DNA of 64,000 bases from Amphirosellinia nigrospora (GCA_004123355.1 SCHM01000005.1:248001-312000), one strand, 5' to 3'. Numbered from the stretch's first letter, positions 48,343-64,000 are shown. Numbers and translations: made by a program. Notes: generated from the sequence alone by a model not told the origin.

Positions 48343-50023
48343 CTACGTTTCGCTGACACTTGACCTACCCCTCCTCCTATTATTCAAGAATTCTGCTTCC
48401 TTGTCTTTTCGCCATTCACAGGTCTCAGCGAACTCACACCAGCGGCACTTATACGTTTCTTCGATGCTGACACCATTGGGCTCCCGCTCACCGCGCCACC
48501 ATCGCAGGTTATCTCTCATGAAACCTTCCAGCGCATCAGGATCGTTAGGAAATGCGTTATTGCCGAGGATTTGTCCGGTCTCGCGATGGCGGTACTCGAC
48601 AGACAGTAGATCACCGATAGAGGCAGATCCGCGAGGGAACGTTTCCTTTATCTCCATCTTGACTAAAGTTATGATCTGAGAAATGGATCGATACCCGATG
48701 AGGTCCGGGATTTCTGTCTCTAGGAGTGTGTCCTCGACATCGATGTCGGCGTCATAAAATATTTCGTCGTGAAGGCCACCGATTTGGGCCGTGAAAGCGT
48801 CTGAGAAACGCGCCTCGCCGTTGAGGCCATAACGCTTGAAGACGGCATCGTAATCCAGCTTGTCCGCGACCATATCGGATAGCAGTCGGTGGTATAGAAA
48901 CAGTTGCACTCTGGCAGGTCTCAATGCTGGCCCAGTTGGTAATCTGTCCGAGCCCCGCGTCTTCACGTCAGTTAGATAAACCTTTTTATGACTTGGGCCG
49001 ATATAATCGGTGATAGACGACTGTTGCGAAGGCGCGCTAGAACTAGCGATTTCTAGCTCTTCCTCGAAACTAGCATTCGGACTCTCGTGGCTAAGGTGGT
49101 CGATAACGCCATTGAAGAATTCCCCTTCCACAACACCCCAGACCTCCAGTTCCCTTGTTTTCCCAGTGTCTCGGAGCGTGCGTAGTCCCTGAATGATGTT
49201 CCAGAGGCGCAAGGCGAAAGCCTCCTCCTTAGAAGCGATACTGACCTGCACCGTGGTATGCACCTCGTCCTCTAATTTTGGTGTACCCGGGAACCGCCAC
49301 GCATGGCAGGCGTTATAGTCTTCTTCCCACCCGGGAGCCGAGTGAGGGTGTACCAATGTTGGAGCTCGCACCAAGCGCCGGCTGCCAAGTCGGTCACGGT
49401 GAGGGGCCGTCTAGGGAAGGACCGAAATCGCTGGAGGGGAGTGCGTGTGTCGGGCTGCTTCTCAACTGCGGCAGTAGGGGGAGAAGGAGAAGATTGTTGG
49501 TCTGGCTGGGTGTCGGACTCCAGATTGGACAGCGCGCGGCTCACTGGGCGCTGCTGGTCAGTCAGATACAATTTACAAAGACGACTGTAAATGTCTGAGG
49601 TGAAGTGGACTTACGATCAGGGTACTCGACCGAGTCCATCGGCATGGCACCGGATTCTAAGAGCGATGTGCTCGCAGCCCCTTCGTCGCGTGTCGACTGC
49701 GCATAAATGAGTCCAGAAGAGTGAGAGGCTCCCGCGGGCGGCGTTGCAGCCCGAGCCCGAGCCCGAGCCCGCATAGCGGATGGAGAGGGCGCATCAAACT
49801 GGCCATTGTAGTGTTTCCTCGTTGTCGTTGTTGCTGTTGCTGTTGCTGTTGCTGCTGCGGGCGCAGAGAAATGCCGGGTAGTGGCGGGGGTGTTCAGACC
49901 TGCGAGGATCTGGTCGACTAGTTGCTCCTCGCCCATTGAGAAGTCAGACCCGTAGTCGCTATCGCCGTCGATGTCGCCCATCCTGCCAATGTCCGTCGCG
50001 GTGCCGGGCATAGAAACAGCCAT
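48343..50023 (-). CDS. EXO5: exonuclease V (Exo5/Dem1)
   Basis: Single-strand DNA exonuclease with a 4Fe-4S cluster, acting in mitochondrial or nuclear genome maintenance. Exon 1 (50023-49615) encodes a low-complexity acidic and Ala/Thr/Arg-rich leader. The intron is 49544-49614. Exon 2 carries RPLTVTDLAAGAWCELQHWY with the first cluster Cys, TPAMRGGSRVHQKLEDEVH, the nuclease motif KVYLTDVKTRGSDRLP (D-x-K), RVQLFLYHRLLSDMV, and the final three cluster Cys in YKCRWCEFAETCEW. One base of an A/T run near 49276 is missing; restoring it gives 536 residues. The leader is rich in Arg/Ala near residues 85-95, but a mitochondrial signal cannot be asserted. Confidence 0.92.
49821..49858. repeat. GTT/GCT trinucleotide microsatellite in EXO5 exon 1
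   Basis: On the coding strand it reads as alternating Ala and Thr codons (ATATATATTTT). Confidence 0.85.
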
Positions 50024-51061
50024 TCTTCAGGATAGCATGCGGAGAAGACGAGATTGGATGCAAACAATGGAGATGGAGCTGGAGATGGAGATGGAGATGT
50101 CGGTGGTTAGCGGAGAGTCATGACTGAATGTTGAATGTTGGTTGCATGTGGCGAACTCGCACGTCGTTGCGATCATTGCCGTCGGTCATAACATCGCGGC
50201 CAAAACAAACCAAGCTCAACCTATACTAGCCCGTTGCTGCCTGCCCGTGATAATTGCAGGCAGTGGTCGCAGGCAACACGCATTGCTGGTCAGGTCGAGT
50301 CGAGTTGTGGAGGGGCGAATCCAGCGTTGCATTGCATCGACGTATACTCGCTTACTTAAGCACCCACTTACAGCACCACCCGCAGCTGCCTACTACATGC
50401 ATATAAAACACTATACAAATTCAAGCTAGGTACATCCTGTCCTGTCCACGGGTCTGCACAGCTGCAAGCTATATAATGTATCTTCTATGACAATAGTAGC
50501 ATACATACCTTAGTCAGGACTTTTGATTCAAGGCTGTACTGATTTCAAGCCTATGGTTGGGGTTATATTAATCTGCAGATTTCGTGCCACGAACCTCATG
50601 TCATTTAAATTGGCGACTACATCTAATTCAGTATCTCCGTCTCGTCGATGAAGATACAGAGTACCTCACAGCTCGTACACATAATATTGTATAATACTAT
50701 AACCTTTCGCTAGGTTAAAGTAAGTAGACATGCTTGGGTAGTATATGTAGTAGGTAGTATGTATGCGAGGCGCTTGTATCAGCCCCAGAAGCATCCCTTC
50801 AGCTTCAAGCGCTAGATCTATCTAGGTGCCTAACAACCAGGGCCCCATCACACTAAAGGGACACCGGCTCGCGACACTGCCACTGGGAGGCCGGCTTCAC
50901 AACGAAGGACGGGAAGCGAGGCACAATGAGAAGGCAGCAGCTTAGTATATGAATATCTCATCGCCAATTGAGAGCACTTCGTGTATGTTTTCTGAGCCGT
51001 CTTCTCATGCTCTCTTACCTGACATCAACCTACCGATCTAGCAGCCTCGACGCACACCAAT
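50024..51061. other. intergenic, divergent EXO5 / F-box-like gene
   Basis: A (GGAGAT)n run at 50067-50099 lies in the EXO5 5' leader. Remaining sequence has no gene. Confidence 0.5.
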
Positions 51062-51680
51062 ATGTTTGATTTGCTTCCCCCAACACGGACTGCGAGCCGT
51101 ATGACGAAAGGACAAGAGATAACTGAATGCCCCTCACTACCGGTTCCGATGGCGTCTCTGCCCGGTCTACCAACCGAGCTTCACCTGCTCATTTCAAAAC
51201 ATCTCACCTACCCGGATGCCCTCTCACTCAAGCACACGTCACGACATTTCTTCTATCTCGTCGACACGGGCGTTAGACTCAAGGTGGCCTGGCTCATGGA
51301 ACGCCGGAGCCTGTACCTAGAATGCCCCAACGATCAACGTTGCGATCTCAGGAGTGACCTGAGATTCTGCCGAGGAAGTGTGAAGTATGCCACCACAGCC
51401 AGCTCCTGCTGCGTCCTCTCATACGAGTTCCTTAGTTAACCAAACTACCAGATTGTTGATGCAGCGACGCCGAGAACACTTGGAGTGCGAGTCACGGCCT
51501 GGTCTCGGTTGCCTCATCTTCGGCACGACGGTGTGCGCCCACCGGCGGAGCCTAGGACAGCGTTGCCGGAGTTGGCTCCGCTCCCGTTTGACGATCGAAC
51601 TCTGGTGGTTCTTGCTCGCGCTGGTTCCCATCTGCCTGGGGTGTGTTTGGATGACAGAGCTCGCGGCCTGGCGGTCATGA
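51062..51680 (+). CDS. F-box-like protein, small, C-terminal membrane segment
   Basis: N-terminal F-box-like motif LPGLPTELHLLISKHLTYPD then ALSLKHTSRHFFYL, the usual opening of fungal F-box proteins that recruit substrates to SCF ubiquitin ligases. Cys-rich middle (LECPNDQRCDLRSDLRFC). A likely intron begins near 51386 (GTATGC donor) and ends near 51467 (TGCAG), leading to RRREHLECESRPGLGCLIFG and a hydrophobic segment IELWWFLLALVPICLGCVWM near the end. The splice phase does not join perfectly, so one base may be missing. About 180 residues. The F-box plus C-terminal hydrophobic anchor occurs in many small fungal proteins of unknown target. Confidence 0.6.
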
Positions 51681-53390
51681 TATGCTCGCCACACCCGACT
51701 AATTAGGTTAGTTAGGCCGGTCCTGCGAGTGAAGTCTTCGTAGTCTCATATCATGAAAATAAGGGGGGCTTGGCAAAGCCACGGCATCGGTACCGCTCGT
51801 CGACTGAGACTGAGAAGGCACTAAATTCGACAACGAAGTTCGAGCTATCCACAGGCGAACACTCGACCCTTTTGCAAGATATTTAAACATATTTAATAAA
51901 TAATGAGCCAATTTGAAACGAGATTGGGTTCACCAACCCCAGCGGCACTTTGCCCCATATAAGAGGTTTGAGAATTAATTAAAGGTGTATACTTTCGTTT
52001 CCAAGGTCGGGTCATGAGACGGCAGTATTTACGGCACAAGCTTGTAAGACGAGGGTATCCGGAGCGGAGGCGTATTGCTGAACCCGTGTTATCCGACCGC
52101 CATATGTTACGTTTAAATGTCGAGAGCCGGGCGGGCGCATACGCACGTGCCTGAGTAATCAAAATACACATTTCATGTAATCCACACAAAACATAGTTCT
52201 TCACTGCTGCTGTCATGCAACTTCTATTAACGATTAACGTTACCTATGTAAGTTGCCGCTGAGAGTACTTGTTACATGTAGGTTTGCATGGTTATAACCA
52301 GGACCTAAAGATCTCCTATAAGTGCCCGCAACTCAGGGGCTGAGTTACCCCACCTATCTGATAAGTACCAGCACACTTAAAGGCACCTAATAGCGCAGCC
52401 TACCCAAACTACCTACCGGTAGCGGCAAGGAGGCCCCCAGTAACACGAACTAAGATACCTGCTAGTACTACTAAGAGCCTTAAGAACCCGCAGCATGCAG
52501 GTGTACCTATAAGTCGATGGGGGAGAGAGCAAAGATGAGGTGCCAATCCTACCAGTTAGTACCTACAACCTACCTAACATTTAGTGGATGAGAAGGAGGC
52601 AGTACCTACACTACAGCATCCATCTTGCCTCCTTTTCTTATGTCGTTTATCAGCCACAGCCACGCTTCCCCCTTCTCGTTGATGTGATCAGCCAGTCAGT
52701 CAAGCAGGCCATCGACGTATCTCTTCCCCCTCCGTCTCTGTCTCTCTTGTTTTATACCTCTTTTTTTCTCCTCATCCGTCCCTAAGTAAATTCACATCAT
52801 TGAGACAACCTGAGCTTGTCTTTCCTTGCCTTGTGTCCTGCCACAACCACGAGCCGGGGCCGACCATCGCTCCACCGCTTCTATCTTATACACTCTCTTG
52901 TTGGGCGTCCACCTAAGCAGGTCTCTTAAGACTGTAGGTATAGCGTCCGTCGCTTACACTACCTACTCCCCAAGTCCTAGTCTACCTCCTACTACCTACC
53001 TACTACCTTATACTTACTTAACAATCATACCTAAAGCCCGCCGCCACCCGACTCAGCCGGAAACACGGTACCCCTCCTTCCCGTGCCACTATACAACTAT
53101 ACAACTCTACCACCTGGCCACCTTGTATACAATCCCTCCCACGGGCGCAGCGCCACGCTTTGAACCTGAACCCGAGATCCCACCTGCGGTATCTGCGGCC
53201 CATCCAGTCCCACGAATCGACCGGTCGATCCAAGGCTCCAGGCTCCAGCAACCTCCAAGCAACCAGCTGCGACACAAACATCTCGCTGCATCTGCCCGAA
53301 TTGCACAAACCAGTTTAGTTTCCCCGTCCACGTCGACGACAAACCCGTCGTTTTCTTTCGGTTCGGCCATAGAGACAGAGTCGCTGCAAC
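51681..53390. other. intergenic and long SCH9 5' leader
   Basis: From about 52600 the sequence is rich in CT and CTACCTAC tracts, typical of the leader of a strongly expressed fungal gene. A 251-codon open frame (52826-53581) overlaps the SCH9 start in another frame; see findings. Nothing else recognised. Confidence 0.5.
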
Positions 53391-55703
53391 ATGTCGTGGA
53401 AGCTCACCAAGAGTACGTACTTTCCCATGGTCGCCGTCGTGGTCGAGGTCGTGATTGTGGGCATGGGCTGGTTCTGTCATGTCTCCCCCTCGTGGATTAC
53501 GCGCCATTGCTTGCACTCGCAACCACCCGCTCGCCTCTTCCACCATGCCATCGTTCTAGATCGAGACCAACATCATCATGACAAGCACATGCTTTATATA
53601 CTGCGTCCGCTGTAGTCCGTGTGTGTATGAACAAAGCTAGACAGATTCAGTCGACTAACGTGCTGTGTTTCTCGTAGAGTTGAAAGAGACCCATCTGGGC
53701 CCTCTTACAAGCACCTTCTCCCGCAACCCCTCGACATCTACCATCACAGACAAGGACGAGAAGGGCTCGGCAACTAGCGATAATACCATCGGTGTGTAGT
53801 CCCCTTTTCCTACTTCCAGCCGCTGTAGGGGCATCATACTTACACATGTCCTCAGCTGCATCCGAAGCTTTGGTGCAAGAGCCCGTTATCAAGCCTCCCA
53901 AACCTGGTATCCTCGTTATCACCCTCCATGAGGGCCAAGGCTTCGCTCTACCCGATCAGCATCGCAATGCCCTTTCCTCGCAGCACCAGTCAGGTTCTGT
54001 GTCGACGGGAAATGCACTAAACTCTACCGGCTCTGTTCGCCCCGGCTCATCCCAGAGGACCGCCGCCGGGTCTTTCATGAGTGGCGGCCGTCCTCAGACC
54101 TCGGCCGGTGGCTTCTCCAACATCCCATCCAACCATGGTCGAATTTCAAGCAAATACCTGCCCTATGCTCTTATTGATTTCGAGAAGGTCCAAGTTTTCT
54201 CGAACGCTGTATCGGGCAACCCTGAAAACCCTTTATGGGCTGGCGAGAATATCCAATACAAGTTCGACGTCTCTCGCGTGACGGAACTCAATGTACATCT
54301 ATATATACGTAACCCTAACGCGCCCGCCAACTCGGGTCGCAGCCAAGATATTTTTATGGGAGTGGTCCGCATAAACCCTCGATTTGAAGAAAAGCGTCCC
54401 TTGGTCGAAGATCCTAAAGCAAGCAAGAAAGACCGTGAGAAGGCGGCCGCCGACTTTGCCGCTCGTGAACGGGAGCTCGGTCACAGTGGTGTAGAGTGGG
54501 TGGATGTGCAATACGGCAGTGGCAAGCTCAAGATTGGCGTTGAATACGTCGAGAACCGCAAGGGTAAGCTCGCCATGGAAGACTTCGAGTTGCTAAAAGT
54601 AGTCGGGAAAGGAAGTTTTGGCAAGGTCATGCAGGTGCGGAAAAAGGATACCAGCCGGATCTACGCCCTCAAGACGATTCGCAAGGCACACATCATCTCT
54701 CGGTCCGAGGTTGCTCACACGTTGGCTGAGCGATCTGTCCTCGCGCAGATCAATAACCCCTTCATCGTGCCCCTTAAATTCACATTCCAGTCCCCCGAAA
54801 AGCTATACTTTGTTCTAGCCTTCGTGAACGGTGGCGAATTATTCCATCACTTGCAAAAGGAAACACGATTTGATATCAACAGAGCGCGTTTCTATACAGC
54901 CGAGCTGCTCTGCGCCCTCGAGTGCCTCCACGGGTTCAATGTCATCTATCGTGACCTTAAACCTGAGAACATCTTGCTCGATTACCAGGGTCACATCGCG
55001 TTGTGCGACTTTGGTCTCTGCAAGCTGGACATGAAAGACGAGGACCGGACTAACACGTTTTGTGGCACACCCGAGTACCTAGCTCCCGAGCTACTCCTGG
55101 GTCAGGGATACCAGAAGACGGTGGACTGGTGGACTTTAGGCGTCCTTCTGTACGAGATGTTGACAGGCCTGCCACCTTTCTACGACGAGAATACGAATGA
55201 GATGTACAGGAAGATCCTATCGGAGCCGCTACACTTCCCAGGGCCCGAGGTGGTGCCGCCAGCGGCCAAGGATCTACTCACTAAGCTATTAAACCGCAAG
55301 CCCGAGGAGCGACTAGGGGCCGGGGGCAGCGCCGAGATCAAGGCTCACCCTTTCTTCCACGCCATAGACTGGCGCAAGCTATTGCAACGTAAATACGAAC
55401 CCACATTTAAGCCCAGAGTGGTAAGTTGTTTTCTTTTATTCTCGGCCATCCATGGCACACTAGGCTTGGCTGTCGCTGACGGAGATTGGCTAGCTGGACG
55501 CGACGGACACAGACAACTTCGACCCTGATTTCACAAATGAAGTGCCGCAGGACTCGTATGTAGACGGCCCCATGCTATCACAGACAGCGCAGGATCAGTT
55601 TGCCGGCTTCAGCTACAACCGGCCGATTGCCGGCTTGGGTGATGGTGGCGGAAGTATTAAGGATCCCTCGTTCATAGGCAGCATTCAGGACAGACATAGA
55701 TGA
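53391..55703 (+). CDS. SCH9: AGC-family protein kinase Sch9
   Basis: Nutrient-signalling kinase downstream of TORC1, functional counterpart of S6K/Akt. Exons 53391-53412, 53678-53791, 53856-55420, 55494-55703 give 636 residues with clean phases. N-terminal C2 domain at about residues 60-270 (PGILVITLHEGQGFAL, YALIDFEKVQVFSNAV, FMGVVRINPRF). The kinase domain starts at about 288: VVGKGSFGKVMQV, YALKTIRK, VIYRDLKPENILL, LCDFGLCKL, activation loop TNTFCGTPEYLAPE. The C-terminal tail has the hydrophobic motif FAGFSY, whose Ser is the TORC1 target in yeast. No frame errors. The first coding exon is only seven codons. Confidence 0.96.
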
Positions 55704-59319
<3,616 letters not shown>

Positions 59320-60728
59320 AGGTCGGAAGTGGCTGGCGGGGCGGAACGTCAGGCACGGCTTTGATCTTCCGGCCTGTTATCCACTCGGAAGGAATTGTAG
59401 GACAAAGAATGGAATGAATTGTACTGGGAGCAAAAGCGATATAATTTCGTAGTCGGGTGAATGAGATATGGTCATGACTTGATGACTGGCTTGTGTTCGT
59501 ACTTTCTGACGTGAATATCCCGACTGATTGAAATGTAATGCTTTAGTATGACTGCTCAAAAGAAATTAAATTTCTGTAATTTGACGTGTAAGGTCAGTAA
59601 GCTATATTTGATGTGATATGTATTTAATTAATTCTTGGGAATGGTTCTTTGTCAGAAATCTCTCTCTCTCTCTCTGTCTGTCCGCCCAATATTGAGAGTG
59701 ATATTTCACTTTTCAACAGTGACCTCGGTAGGTTTACTTCGATTTTAGGTTTGTTAGTTGATTCTGCGCCGTAGCCAGTCGACTCTTGTTCCCTTAGGTA
59801 GTTCCTGAGATTGGCCAGGTTAGCAGGTAAGGTAGATGAATAGATGTAATGCCTGTATTCGTTTATTGGTTAAAGTAGGAAGTTATTCATCGGCAGTGGT
59901 CGGTGGGCTGTCGAAGATGACTTGGAGTCAGAGGGGGGCTTTGTTGCTGCTTTTTTTATGGGTTCGTGGAATACATATCTAGGGTGGGGGCAGATGGGGA
60001 TGAGGTGAGATGAGATGGACGAGTTGAGATGTGGTGAAGTGGATGTCATTATTGCATATCTTTCAACTAAGTAAGTATGTGTTCACATTATCAAGACCCT
60101 GGTGTGAGCGATCTCTATGGTACAGCACGATGATTATCTTTGCGCAAATATCCTAATAGGACTACTCTTAGCTATATATATAGATCCTAGTCTATCCAGG
60201 CTGTACTAGTCAGCCACGACGAGGGTGCTGCCGAGGCAGCGAGTATAACACATGTAACACAAACGAGGCTCAAGCGTACGTACTATCGTAGGCAAGTAGA
60301 CTCGATTCAAGTCGAATATCTATGTCCTCGGCGATGGCGTTCGTAGCTTAGTGCTTGTTTAATCATTTACTTGAGTATCGGTTTACTGTTCTCTTACGAT
60401 TTGCATAGCATAACTTAGTTGTGCCTGGCTTGGTGTCTGTCATGATTCAAGATATCGACACCACTGGAGGAGTCATGAGAGTTCGTGATGCTCTTGTCTG
60501 CATATGGGGCCGGTATCAAGTATAGGTAGAGATGTATACGGCTGCTCTGACCCTCATACAACATCCTGTAGACTCTTTTGCTTTCTGTGTGGTATATTGC
60601 GGTTGCTTTTAGTTCCGTCACTTAGATCTCAAATACTGCGAGGACGCGGTTGTGCAGAGGGTTCCGGACGTTCGACTACTCAATTTCTTTCGATACGATG
60701 CTTCAACGAGTGAGCTTTCAAGGAAGGT
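59320..60728. other. gene-free sequence
   Basis: PGI 3' flank. A (TC)n run at 59659-59675 and a purine-rich GAGATG-type stretch near 59995-60030. No gene seen. Confidence 0.5.
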
Positions 60729-60881
60729 TGCCAGGAAACAGGGATCTAGACACACGGATTAAACCGGGACAAAGAGACTCTCTGTATACAGTCAAGTAGT
60801 CATAGAGCCCACGGAGATGACTTCACTGGCGCTTCGTGCAACAACAGATGTCTACACCCTACCCTTGCAAGGTTCGTGAAA
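60729..60881 (-). mobile_element. short solo LTR (153 bp), family 2, fossil
   Basis: Inverse copy of the element at 28520-28671. Perfect 5-base target duplication AAGGT at 60724-60728 and 60882-60886. On the minus strand it ends in TTTCCTGGCA. At 153 bases it is unusually short for an LTR, as in small non-autonomous (TRIM-like) elements. No internal region remains. Confidence 0.85.
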
Positions 60882-60886
60882 AAGGT

Positions 60887-62455
60887 CGACGTGTTCGGGT
60901 TAGGACATCCTTTACCCTTGATGGATCGTGTTTAACCAGATATATCCACCATTGACAGGAGACTTCCTATACATAGTAAGATAGCCTTCATAAAGGTAGT
61001 TTAGAGGCCTCAGCAACAGCAAGTATCTATCATCTACCCCAGGTACAGGTCTTGGTAAATATCGATCCCTCAAAGTGAGTTTCGAGTACTTTCAGAAGGT
61101 AATATTGGGATATAGCACAACGACGCCCTCTCCGGGGCTCCTCAGGGAATAGACACGTCGGTATATAGCGAGAGATAGAAGGCTGGCCTGCGCCACGTGT
61201 GATTACAGACGCTTTACACAACAATGTGTAATTATCATATTCACCTGTATCTAGAGATTCAGACAGTAGATATGTGTCTATGCGAAGTTTTCACGTAGCC
61301 ACTCACGTCCGAGGAAGCAAGCTAGATAAAGCGTTAGTGTCGTGAGCTGACCAGGTCCTCACTCTGAGTTACGGAAAACTGGCTGTAATATGTCTATGGC
61401 TATAAGTTAACTTGACATGATCTAATACGCTCCTATGTTCCAAATATCTAATTTGTCTAGAAGAAAACTTATCACAGTCAGTTTCGATCTATTACTACCT
61501 AAAGAGTGCAGAGGACTGCTCGCGAGTACGGGTGTATGATATTACAAATGGCAAAACCCCACACAAGCATTTATCCCAAGCTATCCATGTTCGTACATTC
61601 CCATTCTTGTAAACTAGGTACCAAGCTACTAGGTAACCTAAGCAAGTACTTACTTAAATTACCTACATGTAGTAATTACTTTAATCCTACCTAGAGAATT
61701 TCAAACACTTATGCAGTTATTTGGAGGCATGTGCATACAAAGTGGTTTTGATACCTACCTTGTAATTTGAGGAAGGCGCGTAAGTTCCTAAAAGCCCTGT
61801 AGTATAATATTTAGGCAGGTACCTCTATCTACCTAAGTACTGCCATTTTCATATTCTCTCTGCACCTCTCCTTATACTTCTCCCCATCTATTTGAGGAGA
61901 CTTATTTCTTTCCCTTGGTGCCGCCGCCTCCCGCACGTCATTCACTCATTTTGAGGATTTCTATATCTTTCACGGGTATCCCATGATACTTTTCTGCTCA
62001 AAAATCAATTCAACTAGAGCGGGGGACACAGGCTACCCGGCCTTCCTCTCACTCACCTTTGACCTTAACCTTCACCACTCCATCGATTGCCTTCAAGGTC
62101 TATTCTGCCTTCATCGGCCCTGAAGTCGATGCATATTTCCTCGTAGGTGGATACATATCCCAGGTATGTTACCGGTAACCTAATTATGATGGCTCTGGTG
62201 CTGAGTTTGAGAACTAAGTCGAAGAAGTCATCCTGTTCCCGCACCCTATCCTCTGCGGTTGCATGTCTTGGCCAGCGGCGCGCAAAGGCAACGGAAATTT
62301 CTACGTCAGTGATGTCAGTTACATCTTCGGGATCAAGCTTGAGTTGATCTTTACGCTTCGTTGATCAACTCAGATCACACAAGCTTCTCGTCGTCTTTTC
62401 ACCAATCGCTTACTATTCACCACGCATCGCTCATTAGTCATCGACTCTTGTGAGT
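60887..62455. other. gene-free sequence
   Basis: Many TACCTAGGTA-like half sites between 61600 and 61830. A stretch with CT-rich tracts from 61850 to 62110 could be the leader of the BTB gene. No gene recognised. Confidence 0.45.
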
Positions 62456-63649
62456 ATGGCATCCTCGACACCTGTCGTTATTATAGAACCGGCAGGTGAT
62501 GCCATGATCACCTCTGTCTCGGCATGGTCCCAATAACGACATTCCAGGTTTGTCGTCGTGTCGTCGGGGATCTAAAACTAGGGTATGATCGCACAATTGA
62601 TCTCCATTGGATGAACCACTCTTATGCCCAGAGTGTGGAGCTACTGCTCCGGTGTATGAGTGTATCCAATGGGCAATGCCTACCGCCCGAATCGTACGCC
62701 TTGTCCATCGACGAAGTATGGCGCGTCCTTAAACTTGTGGATATATCAGGGAGGCAATATTTCCGCCGAGGACATTTTAGCGTGCCTTCCAGTGTACTTC
62801 GGAAGTGGTTCTCGGTTTGGTTTAACAGCCAACCTGAAAAACAGTGGCAGGATGCATGTGAAAGCCTCCTATACCCAGCTTTTGCAATTCGCGACTCACA
62901 ATGCTTCGCCACTATTACGAAATGGCTTGCCTACAACGCCAAAGGAAAGATAGCAGAACAGAATCCGCTCAACCCGTGGGCGGAAGAGTCTGTGTCGTGT
63001 TCCGATATGCATTTACCAGTGGCCATTTTGAGTGCGTCCAGTTTCAAGAGTGTTTCAATTTTTGTTCATCATGGAGAAAAGTGGCTAACCATCCGCGTAG
63101 ACGCTATTGATCGCGCCGTCCGTTTGGTGAAAACGAATATTCGCAAACGACTAAATTTGCAAATTCGAAAAGTCAACAACGCTTCTCGCGCCCCTCGTTG
63201 AGGCGTTAGCGAAACCCACGATATGCATGCTCAAGGATAGCTCAGTCTCTACGAACGAGGCGTTGACTACGATGTCAACAATTTTCGGTGGCATATCCCC
63301 AGAAGGTGCTGAGAATTGTCACATGTGTCGTATGCTTATCGACGCTCAAGAAGAAGGCTTCGAGGGCCTCTGTCTACATTGCAAGGATATATCGATAGAG
63401 AAACCCAAGCGATATAACACTCTGCCCTCCGATTTCTGTAAGTGGCATGGAGAGATGATGCAGAGATTAAGAGATGTTCGCGGTTGTCAACTACAGACAG
63501 CGTCTGCAGCGTTTGCTGCCCCCAGTCTCTACCGCCTATGGATCTATCGAAGACGAAGATGGATGGACATAGGGGCCAGGGATTCGGTCGAGCAATTTAT
63601 ATCGAGGATTTCCTCGGATGGAATCTTACTTTATTCGTTGAAGCTTTAG
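62456..63649 (+). CDS. BTB/POZ-like fungal protein with C-terminal Cys cluster
   Basis: Opens with MASSTPVVIIEPAGDAMI and, in the next frame, TFQVCRRVVGDL, matching the start of the BTB fold in a large family of fungal BTB proteins. The middle part of that fold looks shortened. The helical half follows: YAQSVELLLRCMSV, SIDEVWRVLKLVD, SVLRKWFSVWFNSQPEKQWQ, and LLYPAFAIRDSQCFATITKW. The C-terminal part has C-x2-C at both ends of CHMCRMLIDAQEEGFEGLCL-HC, a likely zinc site also seen in relatives. About three frame changes; length about 400 residues. Function in this family is unknown; they may serve as adaptors. It may be partly degenerate. Confidence 0.6.
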
Positions 63650-64000
63650 TAAGAGTTCATCTCGGTCGTCGATGATAGTTCTGTCGTTAGGATGCAAAAT
63701 ACAAGTTCCGGTGGAAATCAATCAGCACTATGACAAGGCTTCGCCGTAATAGATATTGTAATTGAGAAAGGAGTGCTGTTTCTCTCTCATATTCACGTTA
63801 ATTCACTAATGGAAGTTCCCTACAATAAGTCTAGGTGTGAGCATAAAAGGTACGAATAATAGTAGACCCGTATTTGCTCGTGGTACGGCAAACGACCTGT
63901 GACGACTGCCTCGGTTGTTGATTCTTACATGAGTTATTTATGTCGAAATCCTTAGGAGTATGCTTCGTGGTAATATCTAGTTGCCTTATGTTTAGCTATG
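63650..64000. other. window end, no gene seen
   Basis: Downstream flank of the BTB-like gene, AT-rich, nothing recognised. Confidence 0.45.

Overview
The window comes from a filamentous ascomycete, most likely a Sordariomycete (Xylariales-like by overall gene style; that placement is inference). Reasons: short GT-AG introns of about 55-90 bases, HET-domain genes, solo LTRs with transition-type decay, and full sets of fungal housekeeping genes such as NUP170, ERG28, ADA2, SCH9 and PGI.

Layout. The left edge (1-1016) is the end of a TPR-repeat gene whose 41-residue units are almost identical, with a frameshift. From 2.7 to 20 kb is a dense housekeeping block: nucleoporin Nup170, very-long-chain 3-ketoacyl-CoA reductase, ERG28, galactose-1-phosphate uridylyltransferase, the SAGA subunit ADA2, an O-fucosyltransferase-like membrane protein, a small Cdc25/rhodanese-type phosphatase and a RidA-family protein. 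From 20.5 to 26.2 kb two HET genes flank a SAM methyltransferase. From about 26 to 38 kb is a gene-poor island holding a tiny cysteine-rich protein, a secreted protein whose tail runs into a solo LTR, a sulfotransferase-like gene and four solo LTRs of two families. From 37.9 kb genes return: an AN1 zinc finger fused to an APH-type kinase, an acyl-CoA dehydrogenase, a GT90 glycosyltransferase, a GH30 glycosidase, exonuclease V, an F-box-like protein, SCH9 kinase, glucose-6-phosphate isomerase and, after another 3-kb gap with a solo LTR, a BTB-type protein at the right edge.

Many conserved genes are interrupted by single missing bases, mostly within short C/G or A/T runs (NUP170, ketoreductase, GAL7, PGI, EXO5, GT90, GH30, the acyl-CoA dehydrogenase and others), while ADA2, ERG28, SCH9 and the AN1-kinase read through cleanly. 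Restoring the expected length gives normal family sizes (PGI 553 residues), so I read most breaks as consensus errors in the assembly, not gene death. Coordinates below are whole-gene spans including introns.

Functionally the genes do not form one obvious pathway. The closest links are the divergent ketoreductase/ERG28 pair (both ER lipid enzymes), the HET-methyltransferase-HET block, and the neighbouring GT90 and GH30 carbohydrate genes. The most unusual coding feature is the AN1-APH fusion with a His where the catalytic-loop Asn is expected.
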